DNA of 44,279 nucleotides from Massilia sp. ZL223 (GTDB taxonomy: Bacteria > Pseudomonadota > Gammaproteobacteria > Burkholderiales > Burkholderiaceae_D): positions 1 to 44,279 of the forward strand of contig NZ_JAGPWD010000045.1 of the NCBI RefSeq assembly GCF_018119395.1. The letters are read 5' to 3'. The translations under genes were made by a program, and so were the position numbers. Positions 24,793 to 33,657 of the stretch are shown here, piece after piece. Below the pieces are notes generated by a model. It was not told the origin of the DNA. It was given only the letters and a program-made list of their open reading frames with translations, and did not search any database. Numbering within the stretch: position 1 is the stretch's first letter; each line of letters opens with the position of its first letter.

Positions 24793-25053
24793 GTTGTTCT
24801 CCAAATAGAGGCCGCTCTCTGGCGGCCATCGACAAAAGGGATCCACCGGCGCGCTAGGCGCCGGAGACGATGTGATGGAGGTCGCTCGGGAGGAAGGCGA
24901 ATGACAGGCTTTACCTGCCTTGTTTCCTCACCGAGCCCAGGAAAGCCAGGCGAGATTACGGGAGGAATGCACGGCGCGAATGACAGGCGCTGCGGCGCCG
25001 CTGCCAATAAGACAGAAGGCGTGGCGGGTCATGGGGCGGCGTGCGTGAGTCAT
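24793..25053 (-). promoter_or_regulatory. Long structured 5' leader of rnk
   Basis: From the predicted start near 25053 to the rnk ATG there are ~260 nt without a good ORF. Three stem-loops are visible: 24884-24936 (GCTCGG-x-GAGGAA arms with an inner CAGG/CCTG stem), 24846-24864 (CCGGCGC / GCGCCGG) and 24810-24827 (GGCCGC / GCGGCC), the last ending just 7 nt before the Shine-Dalgarno. The arrangement suits an attenuator or riboswitch-like leader, but I cannot match it to a known class. Confidence 0.5.
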
Positions 25054-25059
25054 GTGAGG

Positions 25060-25087
25060 AGTATAGCCTTTGTGACGAGATCGTCAA
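25060..25087 (-). promoter_or_regulatory. Predicted sigma70-type promoter of rnk
   Basis: On the minus strand TTGACG (25082-25087), a 16-bp spacer and TATACT (25060-25065) form a near-consensus promoter directed at rnk. Confidence 0.65.
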
Positions 25088-25264
25088 CGGTCGAGACACA
25101 TTGAGACAATTTGTCGCGTCTTATTTACAACCAGATGTTACACCAGGGATAATTTGGGTGCGGCGGTCGCTTTCGACCAAACCGGGCATTCGACCCTGCC
25201 GGCCGGATGTGCGATTCATACGACGCCGCACATCATCATACTCGCCCTGTCAATCGGAAAACTG

Positions 25265-25846
25265 CTACTCCCGCCGGTCCAGTCGCGACAACATTGCCGC
25301 CATCATCGCGGCGACATCTTTCCTTACAACGCTTGTCTCCACAGCTTCCGGCACACTGAACTTCGGCTCGATGGTGGCGTTGTACTCTACCCTGGTGCCG
25401 CTGGCGCCTGCCAATGGCGTCAGCTCCCAGCGCGCCCGGTAGACTTTCATGTCGCCCTCGACCAGCGAGATGTCGATGCGATCCGGCGCCCGCTCGTGCA
25501 CCTGCACCACCAGGCGGATCGCCTGGCTGAAAAACAGGAAGCGGGCTTCACTCAATTGTTCGACGACGACCGTGTTGTCGTTGCGGGACAGGACGCGAAC
25601 ACTATGCAGGTTCGGCAGGTAATCGGCAAAATGCTCGTAATCGGTGAGAATACCCCAGACAACGCCTGGCATTGCCGCCACCTTGGCGCTCGACTTGATC
25701 TGGTAGACCTTGCCTCCATCGGCGCCGGCAACGCGCTCCACCTCGAGTGCGAACCTGGGCTCGCCCGGCTGCGCTGCCACTTGGGCAGCGATCGAGCCCG
25801 ATAAAGTGCACCCGAGCAACAGCATGGTTGAGAGGCGACGTAGCAT
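25265..25846 (-). CDS. Secreted SRPBCC (START-like) family protein
   Basis: A 193-residue protein with an N-terminal signal (MLRRLSTMLLLGCTLSGSIAAQ) and a single SRPBCC/polyketide-cyclase-type fold: KVYQIKSSAKVAAMPGVVW, LTDYEHFADYLPNL and a C-terminal long helix (VVRKDVAAMMAAMLSRLD). This matches the YfjG/coenzyme Q-binding COQ10 subtype in its TDYE..ADYLPN motif. It probably binds a hydrophobic ligand in the periplasm; ligand unknown. Shine-Dalgarno is weak. Confidence 0.85.
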   Translation of the reverse strand: MLRRLSTMLLLGCTLSGSIAAQVAAQPGEPRFALEVERVAGADGGKVYQIKSSAKVAAMPGVVWGILTDYEHFADYLPNLHSVRVLSRNDNTVVVEQLSEARFLFFSQAIRLVVQVHERAPDRIDISLVEGDMKVYRARWELTPLAGASGTRVEYNATIEPKFSVPEAVETSVVRKDVAAMMAAMLSRLDRRE

Positions 25847-25977
25847 TCGCCGAGCGTAGCATGCGGATGCGCTTGGGTGGCAAGCCCGCGCCGCACCGGT
25901 GCGCAGGCCTCAACCATGGCGCCAAGCTTAACTTCTTCGCGCCAGGAACGAATCGATGCCCTGTGCAGACAGGTTGA

Positions 25978-26005
25978 AATAAAAAAAGCGGGCCGAAGCC
26001 CGCTT
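25978..26005 (-). terminator. Rho-independent terminator of gltA
   Basis: Minus-strand hairpin AAGCGGGC-TTCG-GCCCGCTT with a stable UUCG tetraloop, followed by a run of Ts (25979-25987 complement). It begins 35 nt after the gltA stop. Confidence 0.95.
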
Positions 26006-26039
26006 CCTGAAGACACAGCCCCTGCACGGGGCGGTCCGA

Positions 26040-27341
26040 TTAACGCTTGTCGATCGTCGGCACGTCGCGCACCGGCGAACCAACGAACAGCTGGCGCGGA
26101 CGGCCGATCTTCTGTTCCGGATCGGCGATCATTTCGTTCCACTGGGCGATCCAGCCGATGGTACGGGCCATCGCGAAGATACCGGTGAACAGCGAGACCG
26201 GGATGCCCAGTGCCGACTGCACGATGCCCGAGTAGAAGTCGACGTTCGGGTACAGCTTGCGCGACACGAAGTATTCGTCTTCCAGCGCGATGCGTTCCAG
26301 TTCCATCGCCAGCTTGAACAGCGGGTCGTCCTGCAGGCCCAGTTCGTTCAGCACTTCGTGGCAGGTTTCGCGCATCAGCTTGGCGCGCGGGTCGAAGTTC
26401 TTGTAGACGCGGTGACCGAAGCCCATCAGCTTCACGCCCGAGTTCTTGTCCTTGACCTTCTCGATGAAGGCCGGGATGTTCTCGACCGAGCCGATTTCCT
26501 TCAGCATGGTCAGTGCGGCTTCGTTCGCGCCGCCGTGCGCCGGGCCCCACAGGCAGGCGATACCGGCAGCGATACAGGCGAACGGGTTGGCGCCCGACGA
26601 ACCGGCCAGACGGACGGTCGAGGTCGATGCGTTCTGCTCGTGGTCCGCGTGCAGGATCAGGATGCGGTCCAGGGCGCGCACCAGCACGTCGTTGACCTTG
26701 TACTCTTCGCACGGGTTGGCGAACATCATGTGCATGAAGTTCGCGCTGTACGACAGGTCGTTGCGCGGGTACATGAACGGCTGGCCGATCGAGTACTTGT
26801 AGGCCATGGCGACCAGGGTCGGCAGCTTGGCGATCAGGCGGATGGCCGAGATTTCACGCTGCTTGGCGTCGTTGATGTCCAGCGAGTCGTGGTAGAACGA
26901 AGCCAGCGCGCCGACGGTGCCGACCAGGACCGACATCGGGTGCGCGTCGCGGCGGAAGCCACGGAAGAAGAACTGCATCTGCTCGTGGACCATGGTGTGC
27001 TTGGTCACGGTGTCGGTGAAGGTCTTCTTCTGCTCTGCGTTCGGCAGTTCGCCGTTCAGCAGCAGGTAGCAGGTTTCGAGGAAGTCGCAGTTGACGGCCA
27101 GTTGCTCGATCGGGTAGCCGCGGTACAGCAGCTCGCCCTTGTCACCGTCGATGTAGGTGATGCTCGAGTTGCACGAGGCGGTCGACATGAAGCCAGGATC
27201 GTAGGTGAACTTGCCGGTCTGGCCGTACAGCTTGCGGATGTCGATGACGTCCGGGCCGATGGTGCCCTTATAGATCGGCATGTCGACCGACGGGCTGCCG
27301 TCCGAGAACGACAGAGTGGCTTTGGTATCAGAGATGTTCAT
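26040..27341 (-). CDS. gltA: Citrate synthase (type II)
   Basis: A 433-residue citrate synthase condensing acetyl-CoA and oxaloacetate. Catalytic-region motifs are LHADHEQNAST, GPAHGGANEAAL and MGFGHRVYKNFDPRA, giving the two catalytic His and the Asp downstream; the N-terminal extension of the hexameric NADH-regulated type is present. It ends the sdhCDAB-sdhE-gltA cluster. Two tandem copies of CGAAACCTCG lie 45-64 nt upstream, close to an AT-rich candidate promoter, so it may have its own control as well as readthrough from sdh. Confidence 0.98.
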   Translation of the reverse strand: MNISDTKATLSFSDGSPSVDMPIYKGTIGPDVIDIRKLYGQTGKFTYDPGFMSTASCNSSITYIDGDKGELLYRGYPIEQLAVNCDFLETCYLLLNGELPNAEQKKTFTDTVTKHTMVHEQMQFFFRGFRRDAHPMSVLVGTVGALASFYHDSLDINDAKQREISAIRLIAKLPTLVAMAYKYSIGQPFMYPRNDLSYSANFMHMMFANPCEEYKVNDVLVRALDRILILHADHEQNASTSTVRLAGSSGANPFACIAAGIACLWGPAHGGANEAALTMLKEIGSVENIPAFIEKVKDKNSGVKLMGFGHRVYKNFDPRAKLMRETCHEVLNELGLQDDPLFKLAMELERIALEDEYFVSRKLYPNVDFYSGIVQSALGIPVSLFTGIFAMARTIGWIAQWNEMIADPEQKIGRPRQLFVGSPVRDVPTIDKR

Positions 27342-27385
27342 GGCACTTCCTTCTTTTGGGAGTGGAGTCTACAAAATATATAAAA

Positions 27386-27405
27386 CGAAACCTCGCGAAA
27401 CCTCG
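27386..27405. repeat. Tandem 10-bp direct repeat upstream of gltA
   Basis: CGAAACCTCG occurs at 27386-27395 and again at 27396-27405, exactly one helical turn apart, just upstream of the AT-rich candidate gltA promoter (27370-27385). Possible activator or repressor site. Confidence 0.5.
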
Positions 27406-27412
27406 GTTCCGC

Positions 27413-27679
27413 TCACGCTTGCCGCAGCCGCGCCAGGAGGGCGCGCACGTGCGGCAGGTCGACCTCGCCTTCGGGCTCGGCGCGCCCCAGCAGCAGGTCC
27501 ATCAGCGGGTTGTCCGCCAGGTCCAGCAGGCGGGTCAGCGCATCGACCTCCTCGTCGCTCAGGTCCACTTCGTGTGCGTCCAGGAAGCGCGTGAGGATCA
27601 GGTCGTTCTCGAGCAAGCCCCGGCGTGCGCGCCAACGCAGGCGGGCACGGTTGGCTGGGTCGGATTGATGCGTTTTCAC
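27413..27679 (-). CDS. sdhE: Succinate dehydrogenase flavinylation factor SdhE
   Basis: An 88-residue SdhE/SDHAF2-family protein that promotes covalent FAD attachment to SdhA. The family motif appears as RRGLLENDLIL (RG-x2-E), followed by helical segments (EEVDALTRLLDLADNPLMDLLLG). Start codon is GTG. It lies between sdhB and gltA, the conserved place in betaproteobacteria, but a REP-like repeat now separates it from sdhB; a TATAGT box upstream suggests an extra promoter. Confidence 0.92.
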   Translation of the reverse strand: MKTHQSDPANRARLRWRARRGLLENDLILTRFLDAHEVDLSDEEVDALTRLLDLADNPLMDLLLGRAEPEGEVDLPHVRALLARLRQA

Positions 27680-27788
27680 ACTAGAGTCCGTTGTTGGGTC
27701 AACACTATACTCCGGCTGCCAGGAATTGGCAGTACGGTACTTTTACTGTATTTGCGGCAAATTTGCCTGCATTTGCGCCAAAGTTACC

Positions 27789-27907
27789 CGTCGTTCCGGG
27801 CCTCGGCGGCCCCCTTGGCCGGAACCTAAGTTCGTTTGCGTTACCACGACGATCTCTAGTAGCGGTACTCACGCAAACTTGGGTTCCGGCCTCCGCCGGA
27901 ACGACGG
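27789..27907. repeat. REP-like element C, variant stem sequence
   Basis: Left arm 27789-27831 (CGTCGTTCCGG...GGAACCTAAGT) and right arm 27877-27907 (ACTTGGGTTCCGGCCTCCGC...GAACGACGG) form an inverted pair. The outer and inner ends match elements A and B (GTC.TTCC, ACTTGGG), but the stem is TTCCGGC...GCCGGAA instead of CCCCGC...GCGGGG. The left arm has an ~12-bp extension. It sits inside the sdh cluster between sdhB and sdhE. Confidence 0.82.
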
Positions 27908-27922
27908 GATGGCGGCCGAGCT

Positions 27923-28633
27923 TTAGATCGCGCGGCGGACCAGCAATTCCTTGATCTTGCCGATCGCCTTGTTCGGATTCAGGCCCTTCGGGCACACGTC
28001 CGTGCAGTTCATGATCGAGTGGCAGCGGAACAGGCGGTACGGGTCTTCCAGGTTGTCCAGGCGCTCGTTGGTGGCTTCGTCGCGCGAGTCGGCGATGAAG
28101 CGGTAGGCCTGCAGCAGGCCGGCCGGGCCGACGAACTTGTCCGGGTTCCACCAGAACGACGGGCAGGAAGTAGAGCAGCAGGCGCACAGGATGCACTCGT
28201 ACAGGCCGTCGAGCTCTTCGCGCTCTTCCGGCGACTGCAGGCGCTCTTTCTCCGGCTTGATCGAATCGTTGATCAGGTAAGGCTTGATCGAGTGGTATTG
28301 CTTGAAGAACTGGGTCATGTCCACGATCAGGTCGCGGATGACCGGCAGGCCCGGCAGCGGGCGCAGCACGATCGGCTGGCTCAGTTCGTTCAGGTTGGTG
28401 GTGCAGGCCAGGCCATTCTTGCCGTTGATGTTCATTGCGTCCGAACCGCACACGCCTTCGCGGCAGGAGCGGCGCAGGGCCAGCGAGTCATCGACGTCGG
28501 ACTTGATGCGCTGCAGGACGTCCAGCAGCATCTTGTCGGTATCTTGCAGCTCGACGGTCACGTCTTGCATGTAAGGCTTCGTATCCTTGTCCGGATCGTA
28601 GCGGTAAATCTTCAGTTGGACGGTGCGTGCCAT
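27923..28633 (-). CDS. sdhB: Succinate dehydrogenase iron-sulfur subunit
   Basis: A 236-residue SdhB carrying three iron-sulfur clusters from FAD to quinone. The 2Fe-2S ligands are in CREGVCGSDAM plus LACTTN; the 4Fe-4S ligands in CILCACCSTSCP; the 3Fe-4S ligands in CHSIMNCTDVCPKGLNP (its Cys share with the last cluster). Full length. It follows sdhA across a 49-bp gap with a strong hairpin. Confidence 0.98.
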   Translation of the reverse strand: MARTVQLKIYRYDPDKDTKPYMQDVTVELQDTDKMLLDVLQRIKSDVDDSLALRRSCREGVCGSDAMNINGKNGLACTTNLNELSQPIVLRPLPGLPVIRDLIVDMTQFFKQYHSIKPYLINDSIKPEKERLQSPEEREELDGLYECILCACCSTSCPSFWWNPDKFVGPAGLLQAYRFIADSRDEATNERLDNLEDPYRLFRCHSIMNCTDVCPKGLNPNKAIGKIKELLVRRAI

Positions 28634-28650
28634 GTTTTTACCTGTCTTCT

Positions 28651-28673
28651 AAGCCGGGGCCCTGCCCCGGCTT
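28651..28673 (-). other. Intercistronic hairpin between sdhA and sdhB
   Basis: AAGCCGGGG (28651-28659) and CCCCGGCTT (28665-28673) form a perfect 9-bp stem with a 5-nt loop just after the sdhA stop. There is no T-tract, so an mRNA-stabilising or processing role is more likely than termination. Confidence 0.6.
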
Positions 28674-28682
28674 CTTCAAATA

Positions 28683-30461
<1,779 letters not shown>

Positions 30462-30463
30462 GA

Positions 30464-30832
30464 TTACACGCTCCAGAGAATTTGCACGGTCCAGGCGGCG
30501 CAGGCAATCAGCCAGAGAATCGTCGCCAACTGCAGAAGCAGGCGCACGCCTGCCGGCTTGATGTAGTCCATCCAGATGTCACGGATGCCGACCCAAGCGT
30601 GGTAGAACAGGCCGAACAGGGCGACCAGCGAGAACAGCTTGAACCACTGCTTCGCGAACAGGCCAGCCCAGCCTTCATAGGTAAAGTTCTGGCCGGTCAG
30701 GAACATGACCAGCAGGATGACGGTGTAGACGGCCATGACGATGGCGGTGACGCGCTGCGCCAGCCAATCCTTGACGCCGTAGTGGGCGCCGACGACGAGG
30801 CGGCGCGGGCCGATATTATTCTTGGTTGCCAT
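30464..30832 (-). CDS. sdhD: Succinate dehydrogenase membrane anchor subunit
   Basis: A 122-residue membrane anchor with three hydrophobic helices (about 27-47 RVTAIVMAVYTVILLVMFL, 62-82 FKLFSLVALFGLFYHAWVG, 97-118). The His in LFGLFYHAWVGIRDIW and the Tyr in WMDYIKPAG match haem b and quinone-site residues of SdhD. Three nt separate it from sdhC and its stop abuts sdhA. Confidence 0.95.
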   Translation of the reverse strand: MATKNNIGPRRLVVGAHYGVKDWLAQRVTAIVMAVYTVILLVMFLTGQNFTYEGWAGLFAKQWFKLFSLVALFGLFYHAWVGIRDIWMDYIKPAGVRLLLQLATILWLIACAAWTVQILWSV

Positions 30833-30835
30833 GGT

Positions 30836-31261
30836 TTAAAACACTCCGAACAGTTTCAGGCCGACCAGCACGGTCAGGGCCAGGCTCACGACCAGCACCC
30901 AGCGTGCGGTCTTTTGCGCAGCGTCCTTGTCCAGGGCCAGGTGGTTGTCCATGAACAGGTGGCGAACGCCGGCGGTGAAGTGGTGCAGGTAGGCCCAGGA
31001 CAGGCCCAGCAGGATGATCTTGACGAACACGTTGCTCATGATGCCGCGGAAGTGCTCGAACGAGGTCTCCGACAGCAGGCTTTCCTGCAGCAGGTACAGC
31101 AGGAACGGCAGCATCAGGAACAACCCGGCGCCGCTGATGCGGTGCAGGATCGACACGATGGCCGACGGCGGCATGCGATATTTGCCAGTAATATCGCTAA
31201 TGCCAATATTGCGGAACTCCGGCCGCCCTTTTTTTGCAGCTTCTCTCACGGCTTCGGACAT
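30836..31261 (-). CDS. sdhC: Succinate dehydrogenase cytochrome b556 subunit
   Basis: A 141-residue integral membrane subunit. The SdhC signature is HRISGAGLFLMLPFLLYLL near residues 42-60; the haem ligand His lies in YLHHFTAGVRHLFMD. Three helices, the last being ALTVLVGLKLFGVF. AAGGGAGGTG precedes the ATG. It is the promoter-proximal gene of sdhCDAB. Confidence 0.96.
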   Translation of the reverse strand: MSEAVREAAKKGRPEFRNIGISDITGKYRMPPSAIVSILHRISGAGLFLMLPFLLYLLQESLLSETSFEHFRGIMSNVFVKIILLGLSWAYLHHFTAGVRHLFMDNHLALDKDAAQKTARWVLVVSLALTVLVGLKLFGVF

Positions 31262-31515
31262 ACAACACCTCCCTTATGACGACAAATTTTTAGTGAACCC
31301 TTCATTTTCACCGATTTTGTGACCGGGCCCCACACGCTGCCGTGCAGCATGGCGGGACACCTTGCGTCGAACCGGGTCAATGTCCGTCGCTTACCCAAAA
31401 CCAACATATTTTAATCGCATCAAGCGATCGTTGCAGCAGCCCGCGTGGGATTGCTGCAACTGCAAACCGGGCTCCCCACGACGGCGGAACCCGGTTTGCG
31501 TCATTCTTTACACCG
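31262..31515 (-). promoter_or_regulatory. sdhC upstream region with three successive hairpins
   Basis: 254 bp between the GntR stop and sdhC, both on the minus strand. In transcription order the hairpins are GCAAACCGGG / CCCGGTTTGC (31462-31499), GTTGCAGCA / TGCTGCAAC (31430-31460) and ATCGC / GCGAT (31413-31428). TAAAAT in the minus strand near 31409-31414 is a plausible sdhC -10 box. The first hairpins may close the GntR transcript. No Fur box is seen here. Confidence 0.45.
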
Positions 31516-32280
31516 TCACGACAGCTCGTTCAGGTAGTGATGCTGCGCGGTCGAGTACAGCCCGCGCCGCAGTTCCACGGCCTTGTCGCCGTAGGTAAAC
31601 GAGACCCGCTCGGCGCACAGCAGCGGCGTTCCTTCCGGTACCTTCAGGAACTCGCTGGCCGAGGCGTCGGCGGATACCGCCCGGATTTTTTCGCTCGCGC
31701 GGATCATGCGGGTGCCGAACTCGGACTCGAACAGGCCGTACATTGGCCCCTTGTATTCCGCCAGCCGCTCCGCGCTCAGGCCCTTGAACAGCTGGCCCGG
31801 CAGCCACAGCTCTTCCAGAATGGTCGGCTGGCCTTCGAAGGACTGGACCCGCTTGATATACACGACCGCGTCGCCCGACTTGAGTTCCAGCAGGCGCGCG
31901 ACCTCGGCCGGGGCGCGGATGCGCTTGACTTCGACGAAGCGGCTCTCGGGATGGTGGGGAACGCCCTCGTCGGGCATCAGGCGCAGGAAGCGGAAGTGGG
32001 CGCGCTCCTCGGCGTGGGTGGCGACGAAGGTGCCCTTGCCCTGGCGGCGCACCACCAGGTTCTCGGCCGCCAGCTCGTCGATGGCTTTGCGCACCGTGCC
32101 CTGGCTGACCTTGAAACGCCCCGCCAGCTCGACTTCGCTGGGCATCAGTTCGCCCGGTTTCCATTCGCCCGCTTGCAGGCTTTGGGTGATCAGGGCCTTG
32201 ATCTGCTGGTACAGCGGCCGGAACGAAGGCGATGCGCTGCCGGCGGGATCGCTGGCCTGGTTGGTCGGGACGGGGTTCAT
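31516..32280 (-). CDS. GntR-family (HutC/UTRA) transcriptional regulator
   Basis: A 254-residue regulator. The N-terminal winged helix reads RPLYQQIKALITQSL, LMPSEVELAGRFKVSQGTVRKAI and RRQGKGTFVATH. A UTRA ligand-binding domain follows (about 95-250; EELWLPGQLFKGL, LLCAERVSFTYGDKAVELRRGLY), the HutC type. ATG 32280 is chosen because similarity begins there. It is set between sdhC and divergent mdh, across a perfect 16-bp palindrome, and probably regulates itself and TCA genes; its effector is likely a small carboxylate. Confidence 0.93.
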   Translation of the reverse strand: MNPVPTNQASDPAGSASPSFRPLYQQIKALITQSLQAGEWKPGELMPSEVELAGRFKVSQGTVRKAIDELAAENLVVRRQGKGTFVATHAEERAHFRFLRLMPDEGVPHHPESRFVEVKRIRAPAEVARLLELKSGDAVVYIKRVQSFEGQPTILEELWLPGQLFKGLSAERLAEYKGPMYGLFESEFGTRMIRASEKIRAVSADASASEFLKVPEGTPLLCAERVSFTYGDKAVELRRGLYSTAQHHYLNELS

Positions 32281-32339
32281 AGACCGCGATTTCACCACAA
32301 AAGTGCAACACCGTCCAGTGCAGAAGGCCTCCACACATG

Positions 32340-32355
32340 TGTCTTATATAAGACA
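32340..32355. promoter_or_regulatory. Palindromic operator TGTCTTATATAAGACA
   Basis: A perfect 16-bp palindrome with AT core in the GntR-mdh divergent gap, 60 nt from the regulator start. The form (GTCT-AT-core-AGAC) fits HutC-subfamily GntR operators. No second exact copy is seen upstream of sdhC, gltA, odhA or acnA in this window. Confidence 0.75.
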
Positions 32356-32565
32356 TATGATATGAATTGACTGATGGAACGGCAGAGGAGTACACTCGCG
32401 GTCGACCTGGCGTCCGTTCTTGCACTTATTGTACGCGCGCGACACCAGTCTCACGGGCCGGATCGTGGATGGCGCTTTTGGTATCATTGCAGTTTTCCCA
32501 AACAGGCGTATCCTCGGCATCGACCCAGGCACCGACCGTTTTCATTCCCACTTTGGAGATTCATC

Positions 32566-33555
32566 ATGGCTAAAACCCCAATGCGCGTTGCCGTCACCGG
32601 CGCGGCCGGCCAGATCGGCTATTCCCTGCTGTTCCGCATCGCCAACGGCGACATGCTGGGCAAGGACCAGCCGGTCATCCTGCAGCTGCTGGAAATCGAC
32701 AATGAGAAGGCACAGAAGGCGCTCAAGGGCGTCATGATGGAAATCGACGACTGCGCATTCCCGCTGCTGGCCGGCATGACCGCCCACGCCGACCCGATGA
32801 CCGCCTTCAAGGATGCCGACTTCGCCCTGCTGGTCGGCGCCCGTCCGCGCGGCCCGGGCATGGAACGCAAGGACCTGCTGGAAGCCAACGCCCAGATCTT
32901 CACCGTGCAGGGCAAGGCGCTGGACGCCGTCGCTTCGCGCAACGTCAAGGTGCTGGTGGTCGGCAACCCGGCCAACACCAACGCCTACATCGCCATGAAG
33001 TCGGCCCCGAACCTCCCTAGCAAGAACTTCACCGCCATGCTGCGCCTGGACCACAACCGCGCCCTGTCGCAAGTTGCCGCCAAGACCGGCAAGCCGGTGT
33101 CGTCGATCGAAAAGCTGGCCGTGTGGGGCAACCACTCGCCGACCATGTACGCCGACTACCGCTTCGCGACCATCGACGGCCAATCGGTCAAGGAGATGAT
33201 CAACGACGACGTCTGGAACCGCGACACCTTCCTGCCGACCGTCGGCAAGCGCGGCGCCGCCATCATCGAAGCGCGCGGCCTGTCGTCGGCAGCCTCGGCA
33301 GCCAACGCCGCCATCGACCACATGCACGACTGGCACGTCGGCACCAACGGCAAGTGGACCACCATGGGCATCCCGTCGGACGGTTCGTACGGCATCCCGA
33401 AGGACACCATGTTCGGCTTCCCTGTCACCGTTGAAAACGGCGAATACAAGATCGTCCAGGGCCTGGAGATCGACGAGTTCTCGCAAGAGCGCATCAACCT
33501 CACGCTGAAGGAACTGACCGAAGAGCGTGAAGGCGTGGCCCACCTGCTGGCCTAA
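32566..33555 (+). CDS. mdh: Malate dehydrogenase (NAD-dependent)
   Basis: A 329-residue MDH of the bacterial/cytosolic type oxidising malate to oxaloacetate. NAD motif VTGAAGQIGYSLLFRI at the N-terminus; substrate loop ARPRGPGMERKDLL with the Arg pair; VVGNPANTNA; catalytic region LDHNRA and VWGNHSPTMY with the active His. TTGGAG precedes ATG 32566. It is transcribed away from the GntR gene with a ~210-nt upstream region containing the palindrome. Confidence 0.98.
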   Translation: MAKTPMRVAVTGAAGQIGYSLLFRIANGDMLGKDQPVILQLLEIDNEKAQKALKGVMMEIDDCAFPLLAGMTAHADPMTAFKDADFALLVGARPRGPGMERKDLLEANAQIFTVQGKALDAVASRNVKVLVVGNPANTNAYIAMKSAPNLPSKNFTAMLRLDHNRALSQVAAKTGKPVSSIEKLAVWGNHSPTMYADYRFATIDGQSVKEMINDDVWNRDTFLPTVGKRGAAIIEARGLSSAASAANAAIDHMHDWHVGTNGKWTTMGIPSDGSYGIPKDTMFGFPVTVENGEYKIVQGLEIDEFSQERINLTLKELTEEREGVAHLLA

Positions 33556-33604
33556 ACTTCCACGCGGTTGATGGAACCGGCCAAGCCGCCCGTCCGCCGC
33601 ATAC

Positions 33605-33632
33605 GCCGTGCCGCCTCTCCAGGCGGTACGGC
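33605..33632 (+). terminator. Hairpin between mdh and the lyase gene
   Basis: GCCGTGCCGCC (33605-33615) pairs with GGCGGTACGGC (33622-33632), 11 bp with one G-U and a 6-nt loop. There is no T-tract, so it is probably an attenuating or stabilising element. Confidence 0.5.
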
Positions 33633-33657
33633 GGCTTCCGCTTCGACTGAACACCAC

